64,000 bases of DNA from Methylococcales bacterium (GTDB lineage: Bacteria; Pseudomonadota; Gammaproteobacteria; Methylococcales; Methylomonadaceae), in NCBI GenBank assembly GCA_030753675.1, contig JASMBU010000003.1:117806-181805 (forward strand). The letters are read 5' to 3'. The notes under the pieces are model-generated. The model was not told where the DNA came from. It saw only the letters and a list, made by a program, of their open reading frames with translations, and did no database searches. The position numbers were made by a program, and so were the translations under genes. Shown here piece by piece: positions 49,383-58,539 of the stretch (the stretch's first letter is position 1; the number at the start of each line of letters is the position of its first letter).

Positions 49383-51441
49383 TACCAGACCCCTACTTTT
49401 TGAACTCGGCACAGAAGAGTTGCCCCCTAAAACCTTATTAACATTGAGCAACGCTTTATTAGCTAACATAACGCAAGCGTTATCAGACGCTGAATTAACT
49501 TTCGGTCAAACCAGCATTTTTGCAACCCCCCGACGGCTAGCTGTTTTAATTGAAGACGTTCTTGTTCAACAGCCTGACAAAACAACTGAAAAACGCGGGC
49601 CCGCTATTAAGGCTGCCTTTGATTCTGACGGCAATCCAAGTCGTGCTGCACTAGGCTTTGCTTCAGGTTGCGGAACAACGGTTGATCAATTATCCCGTTT
49701 AAAAACAGACAAGGGTGAATGGCTGTCTTTTAATCACCAAGCCAAAGGACAACCAGCCAGTCTTTTAATCCCGGAATTTATCACTCACAGCCTTAAAAAA
49801 CTACCTATTGCCAAACGAATGCGTTGGAGTGATTCCGCCACTGAATTTGTACGCCCTGTTCATTGGGCCGTCTTACTCTTCGGCTCAGAACCGGTAAACT
49901 GTGAAATATTAGGTGTTAAATCCGGCCAACACACTTTTGGTCACCGCTTTCACGCACCAAAAGCTATTTTTATAAACCATCCTTCAGACTATCAGCAGTG
50001 CTTACTTGAAGACGGTTACGTTATCGCCAATTTTGAACAACGCAAGCAAATTATCTATAACGCCACCCTGAAAGCCGCTAAAAAAGTAGGCGGTACAGCG
50101 GTTATCAACCCATCCCTCCTTGAAGAAGTCACCGCCCTTAATGAGTGGCCAGTCCCTGTCACGGGGAACTTTGATTCACGTTTTCTTGCCCTACCCGCTG
50201 AAGTATTGATTACCACAATGCAAGTGAATCAAAAATATTTTGCTGTAACCGATAATAATGGAAAATTATTACCTCACTTTATTACTTTCAGTAACATTGA
50301 AAGCACCCATCCTCAATCTATTAAAGAGGGTAACGAAAGAGTCATTCTTCCACGCTTAGGTGATGCCGAATTTTTCTGGAAACAAGACCGTCATTTAAAG
50401 CTATCAGAACGCACGCCCCAGCTGGCTAATATTGTTTTTCAAAAAACACTCGGCACTTTACTTGATAAAACGCGGCGACTAGAAGCGTTAACTACGCATT
50501 TATCAACAAAGCTTGATATTGCTCCAGAGCACAGTTTACGTGCTGCATTGCTAGCTAAAACAGATCTAATCACCGAAATGGTGGGTGAATTCCCAAGTCT
50601 TCAAGGCATCATGGGGCGTTATTACGCCTTAGCGGATAACGAGCCCAATGAAGTCGCTCAAGCACTTGAGGAACAATACTACCCCAAACAATCCGGTGGC
50701 CCTACACCTGAAAGCCCAACCGGACAAATACTCGCTCTCGCCGACAAAATGGACACGCTCGTGGGTATTTTTAGTGCCGGCCTTATTCCTACCGGTGACA
50801 AAGACCCCTATGCATTACGGCGTGCAACTCTCGGAATTATTCGTATTATTATTGAGAAACACCTGAACATTAACATCACTGAATTAGTTAGCTTCAGTCT
50901 TAGCCAATTTAACCATAACTTTGACCGCAATCTCACCGAACAAAAAATAACCGCCTTCGTCAATGAGCGACTCAAAGGCTACACGCTTGAGCAAGGCTTT
51001 ACCATTGACCAATTTGAATCAGTCATGGCTGTTTCGTCAGGGAACCTACTGGATTTTTATTTAAGACTACAAGCTGTTCGAGACTTCCGCAAACTACCTG
51101 AGTCTAACAGCCTATCTGAAGCCAATAAGCGTATCAAAAATATCTTACGAAAAGCTGCAACATCGCCTCATTCTACTGTTGACAGTCTTGTTGAAGAACA
51201 AGAACTCGCCTTACTAGCCGCTACACGATCTGCAGAAGAAGATATTCAACCTTTCATTGCGGCGAGCAATTATACCGGGGCATTAAATCGCCTGGCTCAA
51301 CTTAAAGAAGACGTTGATTTATTTTTTGAACACATCATGGTTAATTGTGATGACCTCCCTTTACGTGCTAGTCGATTAGCTTTATTGCATAAAGTTGAAA
51401 ACTTGTTCCTAAAAATTGCTGATATTTCAAAATTACAATAG
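49375..51441 (+). CDS. glyS: glycyl-tRNA synthetase beta subunit
   Basis: tRNA-binding beta subunit of 688 residues, matching the usual ~690. [15 protein letters not shown] is the N-terminal family signature, and [38 protein letters not shown] and [14 protein letters not shown] follow. The C-terminal part holds the anticodon-binding (DALR-like) domain. Both ends overlap the neighbours (glyQ by 8 bases, gmhB by 1), so the genes form one operon. Confidence 0.97.
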   Translation: MTDTRPLLFELGTEELPPKTLLTLSNALLANITQALSDAELTFGQTSIFATPRRLAVLIEDVLVQQPDKTTEKRGPAIKAAFDSDGNPSRAALGFASGCGTTVDQLSRLKTDKGEWLSFNHQAKGQPASLLIPEFITHSLKKLPIAKRMRWSDSATEFVRPVHWAVLLFGSEPVNCEILGVKSGQHTFGHRFHAPKAIFINHPSDYQQCLLEDGYVIANFEQRKQIIYNATLKAAKKVGGTAVINPSLLEEVTALNEWPVPVTGNFDSRFLALPAEVLITTMQVNQKYFAVTDNNGKLLPHFITFSNIESTHPQSIKEGNERVILPRLGDAEFFWKQDRHLKLSERTPQLANIVFQKTLGTLLDKTRRLEALTTHLSTKLDIAPEHSLRAALLAKTDLITEMVGEFPSLQGIMGRYYALADNEPNEVAQALEEQYYPKQSGGPTPESPTGQILALADKMDTLVGIFSAGLIPTGDKDPYALRRATLGIIRIIIEKHLNINITELVSFSLSQFNHNFDRNLTEQKITAFVNERLKGYTLEQGFTIDQFESVMAVSSGNLLDFYLRLQAVRDFRKLPESNSLSEANKRIKNILRKAATSPHSTVDSLVEEQELALLAATRSAEEDIQPFIAASNYTGALNRLAQLKEDVDLFFEHIMVNCDDLPLRASRLALLHKVENLFLKIADISKLQ

Positions 51442-51986
51442 TGTCTGCCAATAAATTTATTTTATTAGACCGTGACGGTGTCATTAACCACGACTCAGAT
51501 CATTACATTAAATCAGCTGAAGAATGGCTTCCGATAGCACAAAGCATTGAGGCTATTGCCTTACTCAATTCGCACGGCTACAACGTTATTGTAATCACCA
51601 ACCAGTCAGGTCTGGCACGTGGCTATTTCAACACAACAACACTCCAAGCCATGCACAATAAAATGCATGCTATGGTCAAACAAAAAGGCGGTAAAATAGA
51701 AGCTATTTATTACTGTCCACACCAGCCCGAGGACCACTGTGCCTGCCGAAAACCTAAACCAGGACTATTAAAACAGTGCAGTGAAGATTATAATTTCCAG
51801 TTAACAGAAACCTTTTTTATTGGTGATAAACTCAGTGATGTGAAAGCCGCCCAAGCCGTTGGCGCCACCCCCCTTTTAGTGAAAACTGGAAAAGGACAAA
51901 AGACGTTAACCAACAACCCTAACCTTACGATTAACTTTTTTAATAATCTCTATGACTGCGCCCAATTCATCATTTCAAGGCAATAA
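51441..51986 (+). CDS. gmhB: D-glycero-beta-D-manno-heptose-1,7-bisphosphate 7-phosphatase
   Basis: HAD phosphatase of 181 residues in ADP-heptose synthesis for LPS inner core. The GTG start overlaps the glyS stop. The nucleophile motif is LDRDGVIN, the zinc-binding loop CPHQPEDHCACRKPKPG is the GmhB hallmark, and FIGDKLSDVKAAQAVGA is the final HAD motif. It overlaps plsC by 35 bases. The presence of heptose and Lpt genes indicates that LPS is still made. Confidence 0.93.
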   Translation: MSANKFILLDRDGVINHDSDHYIKSAEEWLPIAQSIEAIALLNSHGYNVIVITNQSGLARGYFNTTTLQAMHNKMHAMVKQKGGKIEAIYYCPHQPEDHCACRKPKPGLLKQCSEDYNFQLTETFFIGDKLSDVKAAQAVGATPLLVKTGKGQKTLTNNPNLTINFFNNLYDCAQFIISRQ

Positions 51987-52713
51987 AACCCCACTTTATA
52001 TACGATCAGCCTTACTTTTTTTTTGCGTTCTCTGCCTGACTCTTTCCATGGGCATTATTATACTGACACTGACAGTCTTTCCCTTTAGCGTACGCTATAA
52101 GTTAGCCCATTTTTGGGCAACTACTGTCTTATGGTTAACCAAATTAATCTGCCAATTAGATTACCGTATCGAGGGTCTGGAAAACATCCTTAAAAATCAA
52201 AACGCAATTATTTTGTGCAAACATCAGTCAGCTTGGGAAACCATTGCCTTATATGCCATCTTTCCCCCTCAAGTCACCGTCTTAAAAAGGGAATTACTTT
52301 GGCTACCTATTTGGGGCTGGGCTGCGGCGACATTAAAACCCATTGCGCTGAACCGTCAAAACCAACTTTCTGCATTAAAAAAGTTAATACGCGACGGTAA
52401 AACAAGACTTAATGAAGGATTATGGGTTCTTATTTTCCCAGAAGGGACCCGAACAAAACCCGGTGTAGCCACAAAATTCAATCTAGGCGGTTGTTTACTT
52501 GCTGAAAAAAGTCAATACCCTATTGTACCTGTCGCCCACAATGCTGGAGAATTCTGGCCCCGCTATAGTTTCTTAAAATACCCCGGAACAATTACCATTC
52601 GCATAGGCCCTGTTATCGCCAGCGAAGGTAGAAAAGCCATTGAATTAAACTACGAAGCCGAAACCTGGGTTGAAACTGCCATGCAAGATATTCACCTCAC
52701 AAACACACACTAA
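51952..52713 (+). CDS. plsC: 1-acyl-sn-glycerol-3-phosphate acyltransferase
   Basis: Membrane acyltransferase making phosphatidic acid. It has 253 residues. One strong N-terminal membrane segment lies near residues 20-45. Acyltransferase motif I reads KHQSAWET (HX4E instead of HX4D, a variant common in proteobacterial copies), motif II is LKPIALNR, motif III VLIFPEGTRTKPG, and motif IV IVPVAHN. It is the last gene of glyQS-gmhB-plsC and starts 35 bases inside gmhB. Confidence 0.92.
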   Translation: MTAPNSSFQGNKTPLYIRSALLFFCVLCLTLSMGIIILTLTVFPFSVRYKLAHFWATTVLWLTKLICQLDYRIEGLENILKNQNAIILCKHQSAWETIALYAIFPPQVTVLKRELLWLPIWGWAAATLKPIALNRQNQLSALKKLIRDGKTRLNEGLWVLIFPEGTRTKPGVATKFNLGGCLLAEKSQYPIVPVAHNAGEFWPRYSFLKYPGTITIRIGPVIASEGRKAIELNYEAETWVETAMQDIHLTNTH

Positions 52714-52822
52714 TTTTGTAAAAATCACGCACTTAAGAAGCAAAATGAAAAAGTCATTAAAAATAGCCTATGAATTAACGTATAATCACCCGCTATTACT
52801 AACTATTATTTAACAAATACTT

Positions 52823-53272
52823 ATGAAACAACTGGCTTTCATGTTTTTTTGCGCATTACTGCTTACCGGCTGTACTGATGAAAAAAACCAATACCAAGAA
52901 CACATTCTTAAACTGATGAAAACCGATCAAGACCTAATTGATTACGAGCTCGACCCTGAAGAAGTCACGAGATGTGTTGTTGATACAAGCGGCAAAAAAA
53001 TGATCGGATTTTTTTCTTGGGACCCTAGACGTACTCCAATCTACTTGGCCTATACCAAACTAATTCAATTCAAATTAAACCTGACCACACTGTCCAATCA
53101 AGCAGAAAAAAATCCGCAAAACGACCCTAAAAATGAGCTGAATGAGCTTAGAGAATTATTTGGTTCTGCACAAGCATTAGCGGATGCCCATAGAAACTTT
53201 AGTGACAGCGTTTTAGGCTGTTTTGAATCCCTGACTTCAAAAACAGATCCTGATAACAAAAAGCTTCTTTAA
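52823..53272 (+). CDS. hypothetical lipoprotein
   Basis: A 149-residue protein with a lipoprotein signal peptide: MKQLAFMFFCALLLTGC, lipobox LLTGC with the lipidated cysteine at residue 17. The mature part is alpha-helical by appearance, with QEHILKLMKTDQDLIDYELDPEEVTRCVVD and an F/W-containing centre (FFSWDPRRTP), plus two further cysteines. Asp after the +1 Cys position is not present (Thr), so outer-membrane sorting is expected. I do not recognise the family. Possible promoter elements TTAAAA and TATAAT lie about 40-70 bases upstream, and a strong terminator follows. Confidence 0.8.
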   Translation: MKQLAFMFFCALLLTGCTDEKNQYQEHILKLMKTDQDLIDYELDPEEVTRCVVDTSGKKMIGFFSWDPRRTPIYLAYTKLIQFKLNLTTLSNQAEKNPQNDPKNELNELRELFGSAQALADAHRNFSDSVLGCFESLTSKTDPDNKKLL

Positions 53273-53279
53273 CTAATCT

Positions 53280-53310
53280 GTACCGGAAGACACGGGGTGT
53301 CTTCCGGTAC
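53280..53310. terminator. strong GC-rich hairpin between convergent genes
   Basis: Perfect 14-bp inverted repeat GTACCGGAAGACAC / GTGTCTTCCGGTAC with loop GGG, eight bases after the lipoprotein stop. No T-run follows directly, but its position between two convergent genes fits termination. Confidence 0.7.
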
Positions 53311-53369
53311 ACCCTCGATTTCACACCATTTTAATTAAAAAACACTAACTCGCTTTTTTTAGATCCATT

Positions 53370-53630
53370 TCAATCCAATATTTCTGCAACAAACAACTGC
53401 ACTTGTTTTTCCGTAAAAGGCCAATGCAACTCTTGTTCTGATTCAACGTGACATAACACTGGAATAATCAATTCATAAGCTGCTAAATACTCGGTCTCAA
53501 CAACTATGTCAATTTTGTTCAATGCGAGTTCTGTTGAGGATTTTGCAATGACCCATAAAACCAACTTCTCAGCCTGCTCACATAAATGACAACCTTCAGT
53601 TCCCAATAAAACCAGTCTCGAATTCATCAC
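53370..53630 (-). CDS. glutaredoxin family protein
   Basis: An 86-residue thioredoxin-fold protein (DUF836/Glutaredoxin-2-like). LLGTEGCHLCEQAEKLV holds the CHLC redox pair at C14/C17. The cis-Pro is in ELIIPVL near residue 57, and the ending WPFTEKQVQLFV is typical of the family. It starts 4 bases after the metH stop, so it is probably cotranscribed; reduction of a partner thiol in methionine or cobalamin metabolism is only a guess. Confidence 0.85.
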   Translation of the reverse strand: MMNSRLVLLGTEGCHLCEQAEKLVLWVIAKSSTELALNKIDIVVETEYLAAYELIIPVLCHVESEQELHWPFTEKQVQLFVAEILD

Positions 53631-53634
53631 CTCT

Positions 53635-56600
53635 TTAGTCCTGTAGATTAGGTGATAGCCAACGCCTCGCTTCTTCCATTGACCAGCCTTTCCTCTGCGC
53701 GTAATCAGTTAACTGATCCGTCGTTATTTTACCAACATTAAAAAACCGCGCATCAGCATGCGCTAAATACCAACCACTCACAGCTGCCGTAGGATACATC
53801 GCATAACTTTCAGTTAATTCAATCCCGGTATGTTCTGTGGCTGACAACAAACTAAAAAGCTTATCTTTTTCAGTATGATCAGGACAAGCAGGATACCCTG
53901 GAGCTGGCCGAATGCCCTCATAAGACTCATTAATCAGCGCTTGATTATCGAGCATCTCATCACTGCTATAACCCCAATAATTTATTCGAACCTGTTGGTG
54001 CATATATTCTGCGAAAGCTTCTGCCAATCGATCTGCTAAGGCCTTAAGCATAATCGCACTATAATCGTCTTGCTGTCTTTCAAACTCGGCTAATTTTGCT
54101 TCTATGCCTATGCCAGCAGTCACTGCAAATGCCCCAATATAATCCTGACTCTCTGCCTCAACAGGCTCCAAAAAGTCCGCTAAACAATAATTAGCTTTAC
54201 CCGGAACCTTACTGTTCTGTTGGCGCAGATGACACAACGTTTCGCGTATGGAAGATCGTTGTTCATCGTCATAAATCACAATATCATCGCCTTGACTATT
54301 TGCGGGGTAAAAACCGAAAACTCCTTTTGCAGATAACCAATTTTCAGTAACAATTGATTCCAACATCACTGAGGCATCTTGAAATAGAGCCTTCGCATGC
54401 TCACCAACGACACTATCCTCTAAAATAGCTGGATAGCTCCCCGCTAACTCCCATGTCTGGAAAAACGGAGACCAATCTATAAAATCAAACAATGTTTCTA
54501 ACGATATATTATCTATAACTTTAGTGCCCAAAAATGATGGCCGACATGATTGGCTATTGGTAGACTCAAATTTATTGGCTCGCGCCTCCGCCAAAGTCAG
54601 TAAAGTACTTTTTGATTTTCGCCCCTTATGACGCTCTCGAACTTGTTGATATTCCGTCTGAATAGCTTTCACAAAAGCCTCTTGCTTATCCTGACTTAAT
54701 AACTTATTGGCCACCCCTACTGCTCTTGATGCATCGGCAACATAAACGGTAGGGCCGTGATAATTATGTTCAATCTTAACCGCTGTATGTGCGCGTGACG
54801 TAGTTGCACCACCGATCATTATCGGAATATCAAATTCCAGACGCTCCATTTCCTTGGCAACATGAACCATTTCATCCAACGAGGGTGTGATCAGTCCGCT
54901 TAGACCAATAATATCGACATTTTCTTCTTTTGCCCGTTGCAAAATAGTACTGGCTGGCACCATCACACCCAAGTCAATCACTTCATAGCTATTACACTGT
55001 AAAACCACACCGACAATATTCTTACCAATATCATGAACATCGCCCTTGACTGTCGCCATTAATATTTTACCGTTGCTTTCAACCTTACCTGCCTTTTCTT
55101 TTTCCATAAAAGGTAATAAATAAGCTACCGCTTTTTTCATGACTCTTGCCGATTTAACCACTTGAGGCAGAAACATCTTGCCTGCACCAAATAGATCTCC
55201 TACCTCATTCATGCCATCCATTAATGGCCCTTCAATCACTTTTAACGACAGATCAAAGCCTTGACGTGCCTCCTCGGTATCTTCCTCAATATACTCAGTA
55301 ATGCCTTTAACCAACGCATATGAAATTCGTTTATTAACCGGCTCATTTCGCCAACTTAAATCCTCTTTATTAACTCCGCTACTACTGCCCCCTACAAATT
55401 GTTCAGCCAGTGCCAATAATTTTTCCGTCGCATCAGCATGCTGATTAAGTACAACCTCTTCCACTGCTTCTTTTAATGCTTTCGGAATATCATCATAAAC
55501 CGCTAATTGCCCTGCATTAACAATCCCCATGTCCATGCCTGCTTGAACAGCGTAATATAAAAAAATGGCATGTATCGCCTCTCTTACCGGTTCATTGCCA
55601 CGAAAAGAAAAAGACACATTAGAAACACCACCAGAAATTAATGCATGCGGTAATGCAGCTTTTATTTCCCGCGTTGCTTCAATAAAATCCACGCCATAAT
55701 TATTATGCTCGTCAATTCCAGTGGCAATAGCGAAAATATTAGGATCAAAAATAATATCTTCCGCAGGAAAGCCAACCTCTTCTGTTAGAATTTTATAAGC
55801 CCTTCGACAAATCTCAACTTTTCGACCCTGTGTATCTGCCTGTCCCGTCTCATCAAAAGCCATTACAATCACAGCAGCACCATAACGCTTAACTAACCGA
55901 GCCTGCTGTTTAAAAATTTCTTCACCCTCTTTAAGGGAAATAGAATTAACAATCCCTTTACCCTGAATACACTTAAGTCCAGCTTCAATAATGTCCCATT
56001 TAGAAGAATCAATCATCACTGGGACTCTTGAAATATCCGGCTCAGAGGCAAGCAATAATAAAAACCTGACCATTGCCTCTTTTGACTCCAACATACCCTC
56101 ATCCATGTTGATATCAATAACCTGCGCACCATTAACCACCTGCTGCCTGGCAACATCTAAGGCTGCCTCATAATCTTCTTCAACGATTAATCGCTTAAAA
56201 CGCGCCGAACCCGTTACGTTAGTCCTCTCACCAACATTAACAAACAAAGACTCAGGTCCAATATTAAATGGCTCTAAACCAGAAAGGCGACATTTTTTCT
56301 CTATCGTTGGTAATTTTCGAGGCGGGTGTTTTTCTACCGCTTTGATAATAGCTTTAATATGCGCAGGTGACGTTCCACAACAACCACCAATGATATTAAT
56401 ATAGCCACTTTTAGCCCAATCATTTAACTCAACGGCCATCGCCTCAGGCAATTCGTCGTACTCACCAAATTCATTTGGCAATCCTGCATTGGGGTGTGCT
56501 GAAATATTCGCTTCAGCAAACGTACTTAACTCTTCCACATATTGGCGTAATTCGCCGGCACCTAGGGCGCAATTAAAGCCGATTGATATTGGTTTAATAT

Positions 56601-57309
56601 GACGAACCGAATTCCAAAAAGCTTCCACCGTTTGCCCCGACAAAGTTCGTCCTGAGGCATCGGTAATCGTGCCAGAAATCATAACGGGGTAACGCATATT
56701 GGTCTTCTCAAAGTACTGATCAATAGCAAAAAGAGCCGCCTTTGCATTGAGCGTATCAAAAATAGTTTCAACCAATAAAATATCTGCACCACCATCAATC
56801 AGACCCGTTATCGCTTCCGTATAGGCTACAACAAGAGTATCAAAATTAACATTCCTATAGCCCGGATCATTTACATCAGGAGAAATGGAGGCTGTTCTGT
56901 TTGTTGGACCTAAAACACCAGCAACAAAGCGTGGCTTATCAGGACTGGCACGGGTAAACTCATCCGCAACTTGTCTTGCTATTTGTGCAGATACTTTATT
57001 TAATTCATACGCTAATGACTCCATTTGATAATCGGCCATTGCAATCGTTGTCGCATTAAACGTATTAGTTTCCACAATATCTGAACCAGCATCATAATAG
57101 GCTCGGTGAATAGCCTTAATAATATCGGGCTGAGTCAATGATAAAAGATCATTGTTACCTTGAAGATCACAGGGCCAATGCGCGAATCGATCCCCTCGGT
57201 AATCGGATTCACTTAATTTATATTCCTGAATCATTGTCCCCATTGCACCGTCTAGGAATAAAATCCTTTGGGCCAGTTGATCCGCTAATAAATCTTGTTG
57301 CGTATTCAT
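53635..57309 (-). CDS. metH: cobalamin-dependent methionine synthase
   Basis: Transfers methyl from methyl-tetrahydrofolate to homocysteine through cobalamin. It has 1224 residues, full length. Domains in order: homocysteine-binding barrel (about 1-330, zinc cysteines in GFNCALG and GGCCGTSP), pterin-binding domain (about 355-620), cobalamin cap and binding domain (about 650-890) with the axial His in DVHDIGKN, and the C-terminal SAM-binding activation domain (about 900-1224, including [15 protein letters not shown]). No cobalamin or SAM riboswitch is visible upstream; only 122 bases separate it from the next gene. Confidence 0.97.
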   Translation of the reverse strand: MNTQQDLLADQLAQRILFLDGAMGTMIQEYKLSESDYRGDRFAHWPCDLQGNNDLLSLTQPDIIKAIHRAYYDAGSDIVETNTFNATTIAMADYQMESLAYELNKVSAQIARQVADEFTRASPDKPRFVAGVLGPTNRTASISPDVNDPGYRNVNFDTLVVAYTEAITGLIDGGADILLVETIFDTLNAKAALFAIDQYFEKTNMRYPVMISGTITDASGRTLSGQTVEAFWNSVRHIKPISIGFNCALGAGELRQYVEELSTFAEANISAHPNAGLPNEFGEYDELPEAMAVELNDWAKSGYINIIGGCCGTSPAHIKAIIKAVEKHPPRKLPTIEKKCRLSGLEPFNIGPESLFVNVGERTNVTGSARFKRLIVEEDYEAALDVARQQVVNGAQVIDINMDEGMLESKEAMVRFLLLLASEPDISRVPVMIDSSKWDIIEAGLKCIQGKGIVNSISLKEGEEIFKQQARLVKRYGAAVIVMAFDETGQADTQGRKVEICRRAYKILTEEVGFPAEDIIFDPNIFAIATGIDEHNNYGVDFIEATREIKAALPHALISGGVSNVSFSFRGNEPVREAIHAIFLYYAVQAGMDMGIVNAGQLAVYDDIPKALKEAVEEVVLNQHADATEKLLALAEQFVGGSSSGVNKEDLSWRNEPVNKRISYALVKGITEYIEEDTEEARQGFDLSLKVIEGPLMDGMNEVGDLFGAGKMFLPQVVKSARVMKKAVAYLLPFMEKEKAGKVESNGKILMATVKGDVHDIGKNIVGVVLQCNSYEVIDLGVMVPASTILQRAKEENVDIIGLSGLITPSLDEMVHVAKEMERLEFDIPIMIGGATTSRAHTAVKIEHNYHGPTVYVADASRAVGVANKLLSQDKQEAFVKAIQTEYQQVRERHKGRKSKSTLLTLAEARANKFESTNSQSCRPSFLGTKVIDNISLETLFDFIDWSPFFQTWELAGSYPAILEDSVVGEHAKALFQDASVMLESIVTENWLSAKGVFGFYPANSQGDDIVIYDDEQRSSIRETLCHLRQQNSKVPGKANYCLADFLEPVEAESQDYIGAFAVTAGIGIEAKLAEFERQQDDYSAIMLKALADRLAEAFAEYMHQQVRINYWGYSSDEMLDNQALINESYEGIRPAPGYPACPDHTEKDKLFSLLSATEHTGIELTESYAMYPTAAVSGWYLAHADARFFNVGKITTDQLTDYAQRKGWSMEEARRWLSPNLQD

Positions 57310-57373
57310 TGGTAGATTACATATCCATCTAAATTAAGTGTTTAATTCGCTGATAACTGCAGCCTGTATATAC

Positions 57374-57404
57374 AAGAAAGCCTAGGCTAAACCTAGGCTT
57401 TCTT
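57374..57404 (-). terminator. hairpin terminator upstream of metH
   Basis: Perfect 13-bp inverted repeat AAGAAAGCCTAGG / CCTAGGCTTTCTT, loop of 5 bases, between the 157-residue membrane protein gene and metH, both on the minus strand. The T-rich 3' half of the stem suits termination, so metH likely has its own promoter in 57310-57373. Confidence 0.75.
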
Positions 57405-57431
57405 AATATCGAACTTCTTTATCAGTACAGA

Positions 57432-57905
57432 TTATTTTTGTTCGGTATTACTTTCATCTTCCGAAACTTCAGATGAACTGTCTACTGCATCTACAGATTC
57501 AGCCGTTACAACCTCTTCTGCTTTCTCAGAAGAGATTGAACCCTTGAAAATATTCATATAGCTAAACATTGTTGAAGGCCCTAGACCTCCTTTCAATACA
57601 AATTTGGCGCGAATAACTGCCGCAACTAAAAACCCCATTAGCGGTGCCGCTAGCTCACGAAAACTTGACATTAAGCGGTTAGATAAATCTTTAGTTTGCA
57701 TCGCCGCTAATTCTGCTTGATCAACGCCAGTATCATCATTCTCAGTTAAAAACAAAAACACATCAATCCGGATCCAGAGAAACTGAACCAGAAACAACGA
57801 CCCTGCTACAATTGCAACCCATTTAAATACACTAGGCGTTCCGGCCCGGACGGCTGCCTGATATGTCCAACACGCCACATAAATTGTTAATAAACCACCT
57901 ATCAT
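57432..57905 (-). CDS. membrane protein of unknown function with acidic tail
   Basis: A 157-residue protein I do not recognise. Two hydrophobic segments at about 1-18 and 27-52 and a third near 88-108 are separated by a polar loop containing TENDDTGVDQAELAAMQTKDLSNRL. The last 35 residues are strongly acidic and rich in Ser, Glu and Val (…SSSEVSEDESNTEQK). It is divergent from the 43-residue membrane protein gene with 262 bases between the starts, and ends at terminator 57374-57404. The closeness to several other tiny membrane proteins suggests a shared locus. Confidence 0.75.
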   Translation of the reverse strand: MIGGLLTIYVACWTYQAAVRAGTPSVFKWVAIVAGSLFLVQFLWIRIDVFLFLTENDDTGVDQAELAAMQTKDLSNRLMSSFRELAAPLMGFLVAAVIRAKFVLKGGLGPSTMFSYMNIFKGSISSEKAEEVVTAESVDAVDSSSEVSEDESNTEQK

Positions 57906-58114
57906 AATTTTCTCTCTCGTTATTTTTTTTGGTTAGTAAAGATAAACAATCAGTCCTTTGAATTTTTTTTAAAAAGCTAAGATTACAACAACATTTTAAC
58001 ATAACCTTTTAATTTTAACTCTGCCAATTACCTACCCCAGTTAACTTTCTAACCTCCCGCTACTTAATTTAAACATTGCCTAACTTTATTTATTTTGGTA
58101 TCATCCGAAGTTCT

Positions 58115-58131
58115 TTATGCTCTCAGCATAA
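58115..58131. promoter_or_regulatory. 17-bp palindrome upstream of the 43-residue membrane protein
   Basis: TTATGCT-CTC-AGCATAA: perfect 7-bp arms with a 3-base centre, 36 bases before the ATG at 58168. It could be an operator or a 5' leader stem. No regulator can be named. Confidence 0.45.
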
Positions 58132-58167
58132 GCAAATTTTATTAATTATTTATTTGGAGGGTCCTCG

Positions 58168-58299
58168 ATGGGATTTATTCTTGAAATGGCGGAAACGTTA
58201 AAAACACCAGCTGGTATGGTTGGCCTTGTTGTCCTAGTTGGTATCATTTATGTATGGTACAAATGGATGTTCGCTCCTCATCCAGACGACGAAGACTAA
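58168..58299 (+). CDS. 43-residue single-pass membrane protein
   Basis: A short gene: ATG at 58168 with GGAGG 8 bases upstream, reading MGFILEMAETLKTPAGMVGL… to …FAPHPDDED, stop at 58297. One hydrophobic segment covers about residues 15-35 (GMVGLVVLVGIIYVWYKW), ending in an acidic tail. The size and shape recall CcoQ-like or other accessory subunits of membrane oxidases, but no oxidase genes adjoin it and I see no diagnostic motif. It has its own upstream palindrome and a downstream terminator (58364-58405), hence a monocistronic unit. Confidence 0.75.
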   Translation: MGFILEMAETLKTPAGMVGLVVLVGIIYVWYKWMFAPHPDDED

Positions 58300-58310
58300 T
58301 ATAGAATACC

Positions 58311-58324
58311 AGTCTATATAGACT
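58311..58324. other. 14-bp perfect palindrome after the 43-codon gene
   Basis: AGTCTATATAGACT, twelve bases past the stop codon. It may be a small 3'-UTR stem. Nothing more can be said. Confidence 0.35.
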
Positions 58325-58363
58325 GAGCACTACGTTCAAGTCTAATTAGTTAAAAATTATAAT

Positions 58364-58405
58364 CCGCTGAATGTTCTTAACTGAACTTCAGCGGTTTATT
58401 TTTTT
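58364..58405 (+). terminator. rho-independent terminator
   Basis: Stem CCGCTGAA / TTCAGCGG (58364-58371 and 58387-58394), with part of the loop able to pair internally (GTTC/GAAC), followed by TTTATTTTTTTC. It ends the 43-residue protein's transcript and separates it from the FNR-box promoter. Confidence 0.85.
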
Positions 58406-58462
58406 CTCGCTTAACATTATCCCCCCACCACAAACCTACAAACTTCTTTTCTTTTGCAGGTG

Positions 58463-58505
58463 TTGATTTAAATCAACCCCCAATAACACTTACTCTTGTT
58501 ATCCT
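58463..58505 (+). promoter_or_regulatory. FNR/ANR-type box with class II promoter
   Basis: TTGATTTAAATCAA at 58463-58476 is a perfect match to the TTGAT-N4-ATCAA consensus, within a 16-bp palindrome GTTGATTTAAATCAAC. A -10-like TATCCT lies at 58500-58505, so the box centre would fall at about -41 relative to a start near 58511. That is the position for class II activation by an oxygen-sensing FNR homologue. The HTTM gene starts at 58540. Confidence 0.65.
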
Positions 58506-58539
58506 TCTTAATACCTAAACGTCCCCGTAAATTGAAACC

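Noticed and set aside
57310..57373. Possible cobalamin or SAM riboswitch before metH
   Set aside because: Only about 64 bases lie between the terminator and the start, too short, and no conserved riboswitch boxes are visible.
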